DNA of 64,000 nt, taken from Vermamoeba vermiformis (lineage: Eukaryota; Tubulinea; Echinamoebida). Shown piece by piece: positions 43,501 through 55,294 of the stretch; the stretch's first letter is position 1; every line of letters begins with the position of its first letter. The notes beneath the pieces are model-generated. The model saw only the letters and a list, made by a program, of their open reading frames with translations, made no database searches and had not been told where the DNA came from. A program made the position numbers and the translations under genes. The stretch lies in assembly GCA_045837725.1 (NCBI GenBank), contig JBEWZL010000057.1:30851-94850 (forward strand), given 5' to 3'.

Positions 43501-44201
43501 TTGTTGAAATTGAGCTCTACTTTTGATTCTTGAACCGCTGTAGGTGATCAAAAAGTCGTTAATATTTTAATTGCATTATCTTTGCTTTAATCCCGCGGTA
43601 ATATTATTACTAATATTAATGATGTTTTACACGATTGAAGTTGGGTCTATTATCAACAACAACGTCCGGATTTGCAACGATCTGTCTCCAATAATTAATA
43701 CACGTACCTGTGGTCGGTTTTGGATTTTCTGCATAGCTTCCCAATAAGAATCTATTAACTAGCGATGTCTTGCCAACTTGAGGGCCAATTACGCACTAAA
43801 TTATCAAATGGGAAATGTCAAAAATTGATATTCAATAAAAAATCTTTCTTTTCTTTATGATTATTTCGAAAGGATCATAAATTATAACGTGGTATTGATT
43901 GTCAAATTTATTAATTTAATTAAAAAGCGCATCCGAAGGATGAGGTGGAAAACTTAATTATTAATTATGTAAAATGATTATAATTTCGTAATAATATTTG
44001 ATTGCTTACAATTTTATAGGATTCATTTTTCTCTAGCATTTCAATCGCGCTTCTTTTGGTTTTTCCACTGTCAGATGTGGGCACGTCTTCTTTGCCCTCC
44101 GGTTCGTTATTAGGTACATCTGCAGGTTCAATAGGTTGAGATACTGATTGACTGCGATAAGAGCCAGTTAAAAACGAGCCCTTGTTCCTTGGAGATGACA
44201 T
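40555..44201 (-). CDS. Ras-like GTPase - PH - RhoGAP multidomain protein
   Basis: One chain across about 16 exons. A Ras-family GTPase comes first: VIGPQVGKTSL (intact P-loop), ILDTSGDVN (DxxG), SAKTG (G5). A ~300-residue disordered linker follows, Thr/Pro/Asn-rich with PPPPPPR and an acidic Tyr/Glu/Gly patch (EGEEYYGEWDGEEWGEE). Then a PH domain (KTGWLNKVGAVRKSVKRRWF, VWILTAETKQEMQSWMQEL) and a RhoGAP domain with the arginine finger in GIFRISGD, LLKLYFRELPAPLL, KMHASNLV and VVFGPTL; it ends DYNERLFA. The G4 motif is atypical. A GTPase joined to a Rho GAP recalls AGAP (GTPase-PH-ArfGAP) but with a different GAP. Starts 237 bp from a divergent gene. Confidence 0.87.
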
Positions 44202-44438
44202 CCGTTAACTCTATATAAAATACGCGCACAAATAAATGACTACGCAGAAATAAAAATAAATATTACAGTGGCACGACCTATTGTGTCGTACAATATTGTA
44301 TTGAAGTTCCGGTTGACCAATTACAATTTTTGATTTTTTATGGTCCCATTTACAACACAATCACAATATTTATTGTCGTTGAAACCGGATAGAAGTATAA
44401 TACACTATCTGGCATTGAGCAGCGACTGAATTCCACGT

Positions 44439-47245
44439 ATGTCGGCAACGAGTTGGCACGGAGATATTGCCCCACCTCCGAGCTCCCAGGTACTCTTTAT
44501 TCCGTAAAATTATAACGCAATACATATCTACATAAAGATATAAACATATCCAATGGGATTTAAAGCTAGGCTTGAGTAAAATTTAGTATTTAAGTTTTGT
44601 TTATATTTCGCGTTACTGCTGAGCAGCAATTTATTATCTATTCATGTATAATAATATTCTCTATGTTAAAGGATATTAATTCGTCAGCTGCAAGGGAACT
44701 AATTTTGGCGCCAAGGATGCGATCGGATCAGATCCCCAGGCTGCAGACGACGAGAATGCCCTTTCTAGTAACTTTATCCCACGATCCATTTTAAAGAAGT
44801 AAGCAAGAAAAAATTGCTTTTTACCTTATTTAATCGGCTTTCTCGGTGCAGAGAGCAACCCGAGGCGTTAAAAGCGAAAAAGAAGGCTTTGTCTGTTCAG
44901 TTTGCTCCTTTAGTAGAAGATATTCAGACAAATATTACAATAGGTAATAAGATCGCCACCATTGTCTGACAAGTAATTACAGGACTATTTTTGTAACGAA
45001 ATTGAATTCCTTTCTAATCCTGTCTATAGAGAAGATGACTGACGAAGCCCTAATTTGTCTACGATATTTGGCTCTTGTGTGGGCAAGACAGTCAATCACA
45101 TCGTCAGATCCGCCGAGCCACCGCTACAAAAATAGGCTAGCTGTTAATTTTCAACCCGGCATGACTCCCCTGTTCATGAAATATTTATTGGAGACATATA
45201 GCGACAAATTGGACGATATAGAAGAATATAGCGCGTTCCGAGAATTAGCCAAAAGAATTTTCATCGTGGATGCGACGTCAGAAAACCAAGTGCTGGACCA
45301 GTTAAAGAACGATCAACGTCCTGCAATATTAATTGTTCAAATACCTGACCTGACATTGCCAAATCATCCCCTGCGACAGTTTCTTCGCGATCACTTGGCG
45401 ACCAAACACTCTGTGATCGTTTTTTCTGATCCAATATGTGGTCTGCATCAAAGTACGATCGAGCGTATCTACAACGTCAAGCTGCGACACATTTGGCTGC
45501 CTCGACTTCAAACTGCAACGTGAGTATCATGTCGTAACGGAGAGAAGTAATTAATAGTCGACGATTAGTGCAGGAGTCAATTACTCGTTTTCGCAAGAAG
45601 GTGTTACGAATTGCTATGGGATACCAGCGATTATAGAAATGTACGACTTGGCGGCATGGTCAACAGAATCAATCGAAGATTCAGTGCAAGATCTGCTAGC
45701 GCTGTGGACGAGAACGGAGTTTAAACCTTTCTTAGGACATTTCTATACTCTATTTAGTGTCGCTCGCTCAGGTTCGCAGCTTTATGCCAACACCCGATTG
45801 TCTGCGGGAGCTCAGTATGTTTGATGCGGCCACCATTCTCGGCTTCGTAGTCACGCCTGCGGGAATTAAACGAAAAAGCTCTGCCGATAAGACGAAGCAG
45901 ATTGAGGCTAAGCAGATTAAAGTAGGTTTTTGAATTGATGTCAGCGGTACTAATCGAAGCAATTTAGGACGCAGGCACACCACAGAAGAGTGTCGCGACG
46001 AAATCTCTGCCAGCCTATTTATCAGGCCAGCCGTACAGTATTTCAGCCATTCCTTCTCTCATCGCCAAATTTGAATGCGACAACCCTGATTTTGATGCCT
46101 TCAAATTGCTGCGCGGCAACACGTTAAAGTGGTTTGAAGCCGAGCGCGCAGTTGCACGGGCTATTGTTGAGAGCAGCAAGGGCCGCTTGACTTTTGGACA
46201 GAAATGGTCGTTCTTCGCTCACTCAAAATTTGTGGCGCAAGTAACGCAGAAACTTTCTATGCACCCGCAAGTCATCCCAAAGGTCAAAACCAAGGCTCCT
46301 GAGCTCGACGAAGCAGCACTGAAAGAATGGGCAACAGGGAGTCGTCAATCTCCTCCACAGAGCACAATGACATCTGCGTCCTGGCCCACGTTAATTAAGC
46401 ACCTCGACATGAGACGCGTGATTATACCGGTGGAGATGTCGAAGAGTCCCGACGTGTTGTTCGTGCTCCGGAATATGGCGCTGTTGTGCTTTCAGGTGAA
46501 GACTGGCACGCAAGACAACAGCTTGGCGCAACTCGTCACAGAACTGGCGAAATGTCCGTACATGTCACGGCCTGATGTCACTAAGAACAAGGTAGGTGGC
46601 GCTCTTGTCGCTGTATTAGCCTTACCAACTCTGCTACTCAGGTTGTATTCTCGGAAAATGCTCCTGAAACAACGTCAGTCACTTTCGTCTACGTAGCTCC
46701 AGTTCATGCAGCAATCAAGGCTGCACTGATGACCGAGGCCGTTGAATTCGTGAAAGGCAACGAAAAAGCCGCGACTGACGCAGCGGTGACAAAATACTTC
46801 GAATACATTCACGTTAAGCACGGCTGCAAAGCAATTAATTTGCCGGAGAAAGTCGAGGTGATCGTCTTGCTGCGAGCAGGAATGGAAGAATTATTCGGGG
46901 AAGATTATCGCACGCTTCTCGATCCCTTGTGTGAAGTCAAGTCGCTTGAGCAAGAAGAAATTCTGCGTAAGAACGAGGCTTTTTGGGATTAACAGAGCAT
47001 ACCAATAGTAACGCATTCCTATTGTTGTAGGCGAGCAACTGCGCGCAAAAACCGAACCACTCGCGACAACTATTGAGGAGGTCGAAGAAGAGGCAATGCG
47101 TGTGTTCGAGTAAGAAATTTGTTGTTGATGTTTAAGGTCTGTCTAACCCGAGTGCTGTGACAGGAGGGTGAGAAACGTTCCCGGAGCCGAAGACATCTTG
47201 GCCAAGAAATTGAAAGAGCTGTTTGCAATGTCTAAGCAGAAGTGA
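44439..47245 (+). CDS. Large protein with PD-(D/E)xK-like nuclease domain, CRN/RHS-like
   Basis: From the ATG at 44439 (MSATSWHGDIAPPPSSQ) across eight or so exons to TGA at 47243. The middle has an alpha/beta region (AKRIFIVDATSENQVLDQL, RPAILIVQIPDLTLPNHPL, HSVIVFSDP) like the NTPase module of Crinkler/RHS-type proteins, though no Walker A was found. The C-terminal third has SPDVLFVLRNMALLCFQVK, fitting the PD...(E/Q)xK pattern of restriction-endonuclease folds, followed by VTFVYVAP. In eukaryotes such NTPase-nuclease fusions occur as Crinkler and RHS families. Assignment is by pattern only. The reading appears broken about once; whether it is active is unknown. Confidence 0.5.
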
Positions 47246-47434
47246 TAAGAAGGTCGACGAGTGGTGCGGATCTCGGGAACAATTTAATTCTTACGCTTCT
47301 ACTGCATTAAGCAGGTGCACAGTGAGAGTCATATTGAATGCAATCATCATTCCCGAGCGAGTGATTGTTAAATAATGATTATAATCCTTAAGAAGCTCGT
47401 GCAACTGATGTTTGGTGGTTGTGTTAAAGTTTGT

Positions 47435-50400
47435 TTACTTCCAATACACGCGTAACCTTTCATTTACAGTTAGTCGTTCAACTTGCTCGTCACGCTTAAC
47501 TAAGCTCTGGTTGGATAGCTTAATTACTTTGTCAATATCATTAACCGATCTGTGGAATGTTTCGGCAATGTCTTTGAACAAAGAGTATGCTGTAGGGCTT
47601 GATAAAAACACTTCTTCAAAGTCTCCGCCGTCTACATCTTGCACGACGACAACAAGCACTAAATATTGCGAGTTAGTTTTGCGGTTGGATCTATTAGATC
47701 CACATTTTTCCGGTACTATACCTTCGTTGTCTTGAATGTCAATATGCTCAAAACTTGCGTTCAGTGAGCTCATATGATCACTGACTACACCTGTATCATC
47801 GTACACGGCATCGGGGTCATCAGGCAGATCATCCGGCACTTCAGCATAGGCCGAGTTGTTCGAGTTCAGCACGTGTTCAGGGACGGGTTCTAAATAGCCC
47901 GATTGAAGTTGAGGGATCGGTGGCAGCGGCTTCGACAGACGACGTTGCGAATGAGAGCTGTCGTGCGACTGAGACAACGGTACTTGTGGTGGCGTGTAAA
48001 TGGATTGAGATCCACTTGCTTCTGCTGAGCGCGAGAGCTGCTGATTGGCCGGCGTGTAATTCGACGTAGAATTAGCGTTGTAGGAGCTCGGAGTGTACGT
48101 GTTAGATTGATACGACGGGTAATTGTTGTACGAGCTCGTGTTTGTCGTGGGCTGGTACTGCTGCGTCGAGTTCTGTGTCGCGTACGAGCCATTCATCGGT
48201 GCATTGTAGCTGCTCTGCGTGTTGTTCTGTTGATAATTGCTCGTGTTGTACTGACCACTCGTGTAGCCCGTGGAGGCAGCAGTATTACTGGCCGGATATT
48301 GCTGGTATTGAGTGCTGTACTGGCTGTTGTACGTGTTGTTTGGACTCGTGTTGTGCGGGGTGGGTGGTGATTTCTTCGGCAGTGGCGGTGGAGGACTGTC
48401 TGCCTGTTGTCCGCCATTGTAGTACGCAGTGTTTGAAGGGTAATTCGAACTCGTGTTGTAGCCAGACCCGGTGTTGTACGATGAACTGTTGTAATTGTTG
48501 CCGTAGTTTTGAGTGCTGGAGGTGTTTGGATAATTGCTCTGCGCGGTCGTTGGATATGCGCTGGAATTGTTGTAGCTCGAAGGGTTGTACGAGGACGAGC
48601 CATAGTTGGCGTTGAACGATGTCGCACCCGTGTTGCTGGGATACAAATTAGAAGTTGAGTTCGATGGCATGTGACTGCGTTGGTAAGATTGCTCGTGGTG
48701 TGAAGTAATGTTTGGCACACTGGAGTGGCGGTGATGATTGGCGTGGTGACCAGTGTAAGAGGACGTTTGTGGATAAAATGAGGAGGTGTTGCTCACGTCG
48801 TAGTTAGTCGTGTTGGCTGCGGTGTAATTGCCGGGCACTGAAGGGTAACTCGTCGTGGCACTCGTCGCGGAGAAGGAGTGGGAGAGCGAGGACGGAACAT
48901 AGGTCTTGGGCTGTTGATAGGCAGCGGAGGTCTGTGTGGTGTACGTGTTGACAATTGGAGTGACACGTGTCGGTTGTGGAGGTGGCACAGTGACGACCGT
49001 TGGTTGAGCTCTAAATGGTTGTTAGGCGTGTCAAGGCTTTGGCTGACTATAGAGATACTCACGCGACGGCCGTTGGATAGGCCGTGACAACAGGTGCAGT
49101 CGGTGCGGGTGTGGCGATGGGCATGTTGCCGATAGCCGTTGGCATGCCTTGCACAACTGTCTCTTGCTGGTAGATGGGACTGTCAACATTGATGTCTTGG
49201 TGCGTGGTAATGTCAATATCAATCGGCACGGCGTGTGACACGGGCAATTCACTGTCATCTTCCACAGGGCCTTGAGACATGTTCACGGGAGTGCTGCCGA
49301 TCACTGGCACCGAGGAGATAATGATGGGGATGTGGATTCTGACACGGGATTAGTTGTTATGATATTAAACTGAATGTGAGTGGCTAAGTTCGACGTACTT
49401 GGGGTTCTTAATGAGTCCTCCGATGTGGAACTCGAGCACTAAATGATAGCTCAACTGAACCAAACTCGCATTGGTCGTGGGAACAAGAGTCAATCGACCG
49501 GGCATCGGAACTTCGATGAATCTGTCCATGGCCGTGGATTTCCTAAGCAATCGAGACATTGGATTATATTGTTAGTACGGAAAAATCGGGTGTGTGCACG
49601 TACTCGACGGGAAATCCTTCGGTCACTTTGTATTTAGCGAATCTAACTTTGTCGGTCAAACTTCCTGACTTCCAATATTGTTGGATCTGTTTTTGAAATG
49701 TTAATTAGTCAGTTCATACGAACAATACGCGCAATACTTACTCTTATGACCAATGAATTGAACGAATTGTGCGTTCTGTTGTCAATTTTCAATCGAAATC
49801 TGAATTTGTCTTCGGGCCACGTGTATTGTCTCTTTGTCGTCGCCTAATGGATCATATTGTTAATAAATATAGCCCTCTTAATATCAGTATTAAATGTTCG
49901 TACGCGCAAACTAAATCGACTGTCTTTGTTCAAGTTCATTGCTCGATCCCATTTAGAACTCTTCGACACTTCAAAGTCCTTAATCTCCGTGCCGCGTGGT
50001 TGCACTACACTGCCTATAATATATCGAGTTCAATTAATAATTAATTCAGTTGTAAGGCTTCGAAATTAATCAGTTTTGTAACGTACCGACTGAAAGCATT
50101 TTGGTGACTTTAACAGACTTATTATATGGGACTTTGACGTGCGCTTTTAACACGTATTCAATGCGCACCTAATGGCAGGTTCGTTAAATAAACGAATTGT
50201 CAAGCAAATGTCATTGCGGCGATCCAAAGTAATGAAATTTTGAAAAATAAAAAGAATCTTTGCGGTTGCCTGCGGTAATGGCGAGTATAATATGACACAT
50301 TCATATTGATTTACTTACGCGTCCTTTTCTGTATTCTAATGAAGGCGGAATGTGTTTGGGTAACTCGAAGGCAAATGGCCAAGAATAAGATTGCGCCTTC

Positions 50401-50930
50401 AGCTTGACTTTCTTGTGTGATTGACCCCATGTGTTTCCTTATCAAAATTAATTTAACATTAAATTAAACGAAATCAGCTCAATTACAAGTCAAATGTTGT
50501 CAAATCCAAATAAAATCTTCGTAATAAGAATTTAACTCACCCCATAGTGTTTTTACGAACTTAAATATGTGCTTTCTTTTACCGCTGTGTACCAGCGCTT
50601 GTGTAGTTACAGCAGCTGTATTTGGATCAATTGATACTGCCGCATCCTCTGTAGTGAATAAATAAATTAGTTTATAGAAGCAATAAATTAATTAAATATA
50701 ATAATACGGTATTTCATGCAAACAAAAGCAAATAAAATTAACCATTATCTCCGGAAAAATTTGTGCCGGATGGGCGCCGTCTTACCGTTCTCCCAAGCGC
50801 TGTGTTCATATCCTTTAAATCTGACATATACTCCCAGGCACGACAAATCTTTTCTTGGAGTAAAGTGAACTCGTCCGCGCACGATCTCGCCAGGATAATA
50901 CGCCTGTCTTTCAACTTCGAGTTGAAGCAT
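47435..50930 (-). CDS. Arrestin-domain protein with long prion-like tail and C-terminal ubiquitin-like domain
   Basis: N-terminal arrestin fold: VERQAYYPGEIVRGRVHF, CLGVYVRFKGYEHSAW, YSWPFAFELPKHIPPSLEY, then the C-domain with KSTAMDRFIEVPMPGRLTL and LSYHLVLEF. A ~480-residue low-complexity region follows (48990-47750), Asn/Ser/Tyr/Thr/Gln-rich with NY..SSSYN units, one Pro-rich SH3-type site (PPPPLPKKSPP) and KPLPPIPQL, then acidic Tyr motifs (AEVPDDLPDDPDAVYDDTG). It ends in a compact ~75-residue domain (VFLSSPTAYSLFKDIAETF to VNERLRVYWK) that looks ubiquitin-like. About 12 exons. Likely an endocytic or ubiquitin-ligase adaptor. The ATG at 50930 is chosen because the codon before it is GTG. 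Confidence 0.85.
47750..48990. repeat. Low-complexity Asn/Ser/Tyr/Gln coding tract
   Basis: Imperfect codon-level repeats of TAC/AAC/AGC/CAG-type units inside the arrestin gene. It generates long spurious open frames on other strands, including a Cys-rich one. Confidence 0.8.
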
Positions 50931-51150
50931 CACTAACTATGTACAAATATTGTATAATATATTACAGTAATAAATAAATAGACAGATAAACAGTTCTCGT
51001 CTTCTTATGCGAAGACTTTTTTGGTTTTAATGAAGCGAGATTTTTTCGAGTTTTCACTTTGATTTTCGAGTTGATTGCGCCAACAGACATCAACAAGTGA
51101 TATGACGTTATATATGATTTGATTGTAAATATTATTCAGCGGAATTAATA

Positions 51151-53006
51151 ATGCTCGGATTGTCTGGGACGATTTCTAGATCGTTGATCAGACGTCTCAC
51201 TACACCAACAGAGGTAAATTTATCGGCCCATATTATTTCGATTACAACTATACTCTGCAAATTATAATATCGTATTGATCTATTTTTTGACAATTTTTGG
51301 CTTTTTTAATTAGGAGATTTTTTCGGATGCCTTGCTGTGCTAGTGTCATTGATGACTTTCTAATAATTTTATTTTAGTCACATAGTAACTGTAAATATAT
51401 ATTGTTTGAACGAAGGTGCTCGACTTCAATCAACAACGAAACAAAACCCAAATCCACCTCGACCCCCAAGCCTCAATTTAAGAGCAACCAGTCGCGTAGT
51501 CGTAATATAGAGCCCAGCAAAAAATTAAATGACGAATTGGAGCGATTTAAATCGAGCATCGAACAAAACAAGCCGATCTCTGCTGCCTGGTGCACGGGCT
51601 TAATATCTCAAGCAACAGAATTAAGTACGAATACAGTTTATATGATGCTGTTTCGATATATTAATGCTATTGTATTGGTAGAGGATTGGAAAGTTGCTAC
51701 GTTTGTTTATCGCAAAACCAAGCTGCTCAACATGCCCATGGACAAGGCCCTCTTCACGGCGATTTTACACATGTTTATTAAGCAAGGTACCATAATCAAT
51801 ATTGCAATATCATTCAGACTGACAGGCTTGCAGGAGATAACTGGATGAAGGCCCTGACATTCATCGACAAATCTCCCGATGACATTGAAAACTTGGACGC
51901 CAAGCCATTTCACGCACTGATCAATTTGATTCGTTCGTACAACCGATTTGACCTGGGCATGCAAGTGTACGACGCCATGAAGAAAAAACACGTCGTGATC
52001 GATGCGTTTGTGGCGAATATCTTGCTCGGCATGGCGCTCAAACGAAATGACAAAGCAAATGCCAAGAAAATTATCGATGATTACAGACAGAACGGCGCTA
52101 AAGACGGACCGTACGTAATACTATTATTTGATGTATATATAGTTAATTAACAATATTTGTACTTTAGTTTGGAGAACGAATTGCTTTCCACGCTGACGAG
52201 TTGTGACGCGTCTTTGAATTATTTGATGAGCTATTTGCAAGAACCAACGCCCAAAGAGCCAAAAGTGATCATTTTGTTGAATCATTTGATCCAGAGTTAT
52301 TTCATGCAGTTGGACAAACGCGAAATCAAGCAGATCTACACCGCACTCACGACGCACAAAGGACTGAATATGCAACAAGGACTGCTCACCGTCATGTCAA
52401 AGCTACTGGGCCGTGCCGCGTATTATCCTCTCATACTCGACGTGTATTTGGCAGCTCTTGAACGAGGTGTGCAATTTGACAAGCAGTTCTACATGTAAGA
52501 TTATTGAGGAGAATAGACTAGGACCACTAAATATTAATGCAATCAATTGTGCGACAGAGAGACAATCAGTCAGTTTGTTATGGGCCAAAAAGATGAGTAC
52601 ATTGACAAGTTCGTCGAATTAATGAAATCGCAGTCGAAAATTCAAGACACATTAGAATTCTATTCCAAGTTATTCATCAGTAAGTCAAGCCACTTATTAC
52701 TTCTATTGTACTAATTAGCTTTGTTATACAGAGGTTAATCACGATCATCGAGCAGTATTTTCGTTGCTCAAACGAGTGCGCAATCGATATCCAGTCGTGG
52801 ATCCACAATTGGCGTTGTTATTCATTTTGTTCTTGACCAAATCTACGCTCCACTTTGAAGTTATTGCCACAGATCCTGAGCTCGTGAAACAAGTCCTCGC
52901 GTGGAAAGAATTGATCGACGTCAATTACGACAGCGCAGCAGCCATGTTAGAGCTTGCAGCCAAACAAGTTTTGGAGTCTCGTCGATCAATGTCGCGTCAT
53001 GTTTGA
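51151..53006 (+). CDS. Pentatricopeptide-repeat-like protein, probably organellar
   Basis: The first exon (ATG at 51151, MLGLSGTISRSLIRRLTTP) looks like a mitochondrial presequence. The remaining exons encode helical pairs with PPR-like spacing: SAAWCTGLISQATEL, FVYRKTKLLNMPMDKALFT, ALINLIRSYNRFDLGMQVY with DAMKKKHVVIDAFVANILL, and YPLILDVYLAALERGVQFD. PPR proteins bind organellar RNA. It ends at TGA 53004-53006; a one-base shift there would add ERVQVAEDTLSNED, so the true end is uncertain. AATAAA at about 53047. Convergent with the TKL kinase gene, 75 bp apart. Divergent from the arrestin gene by 220 bp. Confidence 0.65.
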
Positions 53007-53081
53007 GCGAGTGCAGGTCGCTGAAGACACGCTCAGCAACGAGGATTAATAAAGTTCTGTGATATAATTGTATTATTACAT

Positions 53082-55119
53082 TTATTCATATTCATCGTCC
53101 TCGCTTTCCACTTTTGTCAGCATGTCAGCTAGCCGTTCATGAATGATACTGAACGACGGTCGCTTTTCAGGCTGCGAGTGCCAACAAAGTGTCATCAGTT
53201 CGTAATATTCTACACAGCCACCCCACACTGCGTCGGGTGCTTTAGGTCTCAAGCCTTTATGCACCATCGAGCGAATGTCAGCGTCTACTCTGTCGTGGTA
53301 CGGAATCATTTGAGCGCTGAAAAGAAGCGTTAAAATCGTTGGACCGAGTGTCAGCAGTACGTACCCTAACTCAAACATGACTATTCCAAAACTATATACA
53401 TCGGCCTTTTCCATCGATTTGCATTGTTTCTTCAAAATCTCAGGAGCCATCCACCGTAGCGTGCCCATGCGCTTGTCTGTTTGTGAACAGCCGTCTTCAA
53501 CCTCCTCTGACAGACCCAGATCCGACACTAAAGGTGGTTAGTTTCTTATTATGGACATGATAGTGTCCATCGTTTAATGTACCTTTGATTTTGAATTCTT
53601 TCGATATTAGCAAGTTCTTGCTGTTCAAGTCGCAGTGCCTTATTTTCGATTTGTGCAGATACACCATCGTCGATGCAACATCTTTAGCTAATGAGACCTA
53701 GAGGACGGTTAGAAAACATATTGACCCTATTAGCACTTACTTTTCGTTTCCAAGACAACTCCGGTGCTCCTCTGTTGTGCAGCAGATTGAACAAGCTGCC
53801 TCGTTCCATCCACTCCAGAATGAACCAGCGCTGGTCAGGTACACATGCGAGGAACTGTACGAGGCCTGGATGACGCAGCGCTGTTAGACGAGCCAATTCA
53901 CGCTTGAACTCGCTGTCCGAGACCTTTTTGTTGAGACACTTGATCGCGACTTCGAGGCCCTGCAGCTGATTAGCACTGCCATTGAATCGAACAAACGAGG
54001 TATGCTTACTCTGAAGGTGCCTTTGTAGACATTGGCAAAGTGTCCTTGACCGAGCAACATGCCTTCTTTGTGCACTTCACTCACGTCCACAGCCCAGTAC
54101 TCCAACACGCTCTCGAGACTGACCTTGCTATTTGTCTTCGCTAATTCTGGTTTCTTGAGCTCTTGTTCATTGTGTTCCTCGTTGTCATTGTCCTGATTGA
54201 TGGTGTTTTTATTCTTTGGACTCGTGCGTGCCTTGGACTTGGGCGATCGTTTCTGCGGACTTTCAAATCGCTTGTTATTGACCTCTATGCGTGGCACTTC
54301 AATGTTGTTTGTTTCATTCGTATTGTTGGATATTTCAGGTGATGGCCCTGGTGATGAGCCGAGCAGCAAATTCATTTTTTCTTCGAGCATCGGATCTACA
54401 TCCGGTGTATGATACAGTTTTGCCTTTTTAGGTAATTTGAAACCATCTGCATATGGTAAATTAATACTGAGATATCGGTATAGATTTATTGGCCTTACCC
54501 GCGTCTCTAGAATCACTGCGTTTCCGTTTTCGATTCAGCAGATCCACGTTCTTGTCTTGAATCCGCTTCAATATTTCCAATTTTGACTATTCCTTATTAG
54601 TTGACTGTGGTCATAGTATAGTCACACATTATACGTACGACATTGAGCTCTTGCATGCACGCCAACAGCAACTGTCCGGTGCACGATGTGATATTCGAAT
54701 GCCTAGCCTCTATCGCTGCAATGCGTAGTGTTTTTATCGCGTCCAAAAATTCACGAAAATAAATGTATTTGTCTTGCAGTATTTTCTGCGAGAATAAGAG
54801 CTAGTATTAAGCAAGGAAATGACGCGACAATATCCGTATTTGCGTATTTAAATAAATTATTTTAAATTGCACAGACCAGCAATTTTATATTGCGAGATAA
54901 TAATTACCTGTTTAATTTGTTTTAACTGTCGGATTAAGTGAGATGTGTCCGGAAGGCCAGGAGAAGGAGGAACGTACTCGTCGATCGCGCTCTAAAATTA
55001 TTTGTAATTTATTAATATATAATTTATGCTTAGAAATAGCCAGACAGTACCTCTATGTAATGCAAACAGGATTTGACTGCTTCCTGAAATCTGGCATAGG
55101 GAATGTCGTTGGAGCTCAT
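53082..55119 (-). CDS. TKL-type protein kinase with N-terminal helical domain
   Basis: The N-terminal ~150 residues are helical (ARFQEAVKSCLHYIE, LIRQLKQIKQKILQDKYIY), reminiscent of N-terminal bundles in plant and animal TKL kinases but not assigned. A disordered region with SPGPSPE and SPKSKARTSPKN precedes the kinase: Gly loop LGQGHFANVYKG, EVAIKC (beta-3 Lys), RELARL, HPGLVQFL, FILEWMERGSLFNLL, catalytic loop RHCDLNSKN, SDLGLS in place of DFG, GTLRWMAPEIL, YSFGIVMFELG, LCWHSQPEKRPSF. The HRD Arg is Cys; the catalytic Asp and Asn are kept, so it is probably active. Ends EDDEYE. Divergent from the TPR gene by 175 bp. Confidence 0.85.
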
Positions 55120-55294
55120 TATTGTATTATTTCTACCTATTTGGCATGTTTGTATTAAATATATGGTGGTATTGTTATCAGTTCCTCTAAAAATAAAATT
55201 TGAATTATGGCGGCAAACCAAACCTTTCGTGAACTCACCTTCCAAAACATTATTATCGCCACAATAACGAACACAAGAGCTAGTTTTGTTAATA

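Noticed and set aside
48142-48615. Cys/Ser-rich open frame on the plus strand that looks like another RiPP or metallothionein
   Set aside because: It is the antisense of the Asn/Tyr/Ser codon repeats in the arrestin tail; no promoter, and the sense strand is clearly coding.
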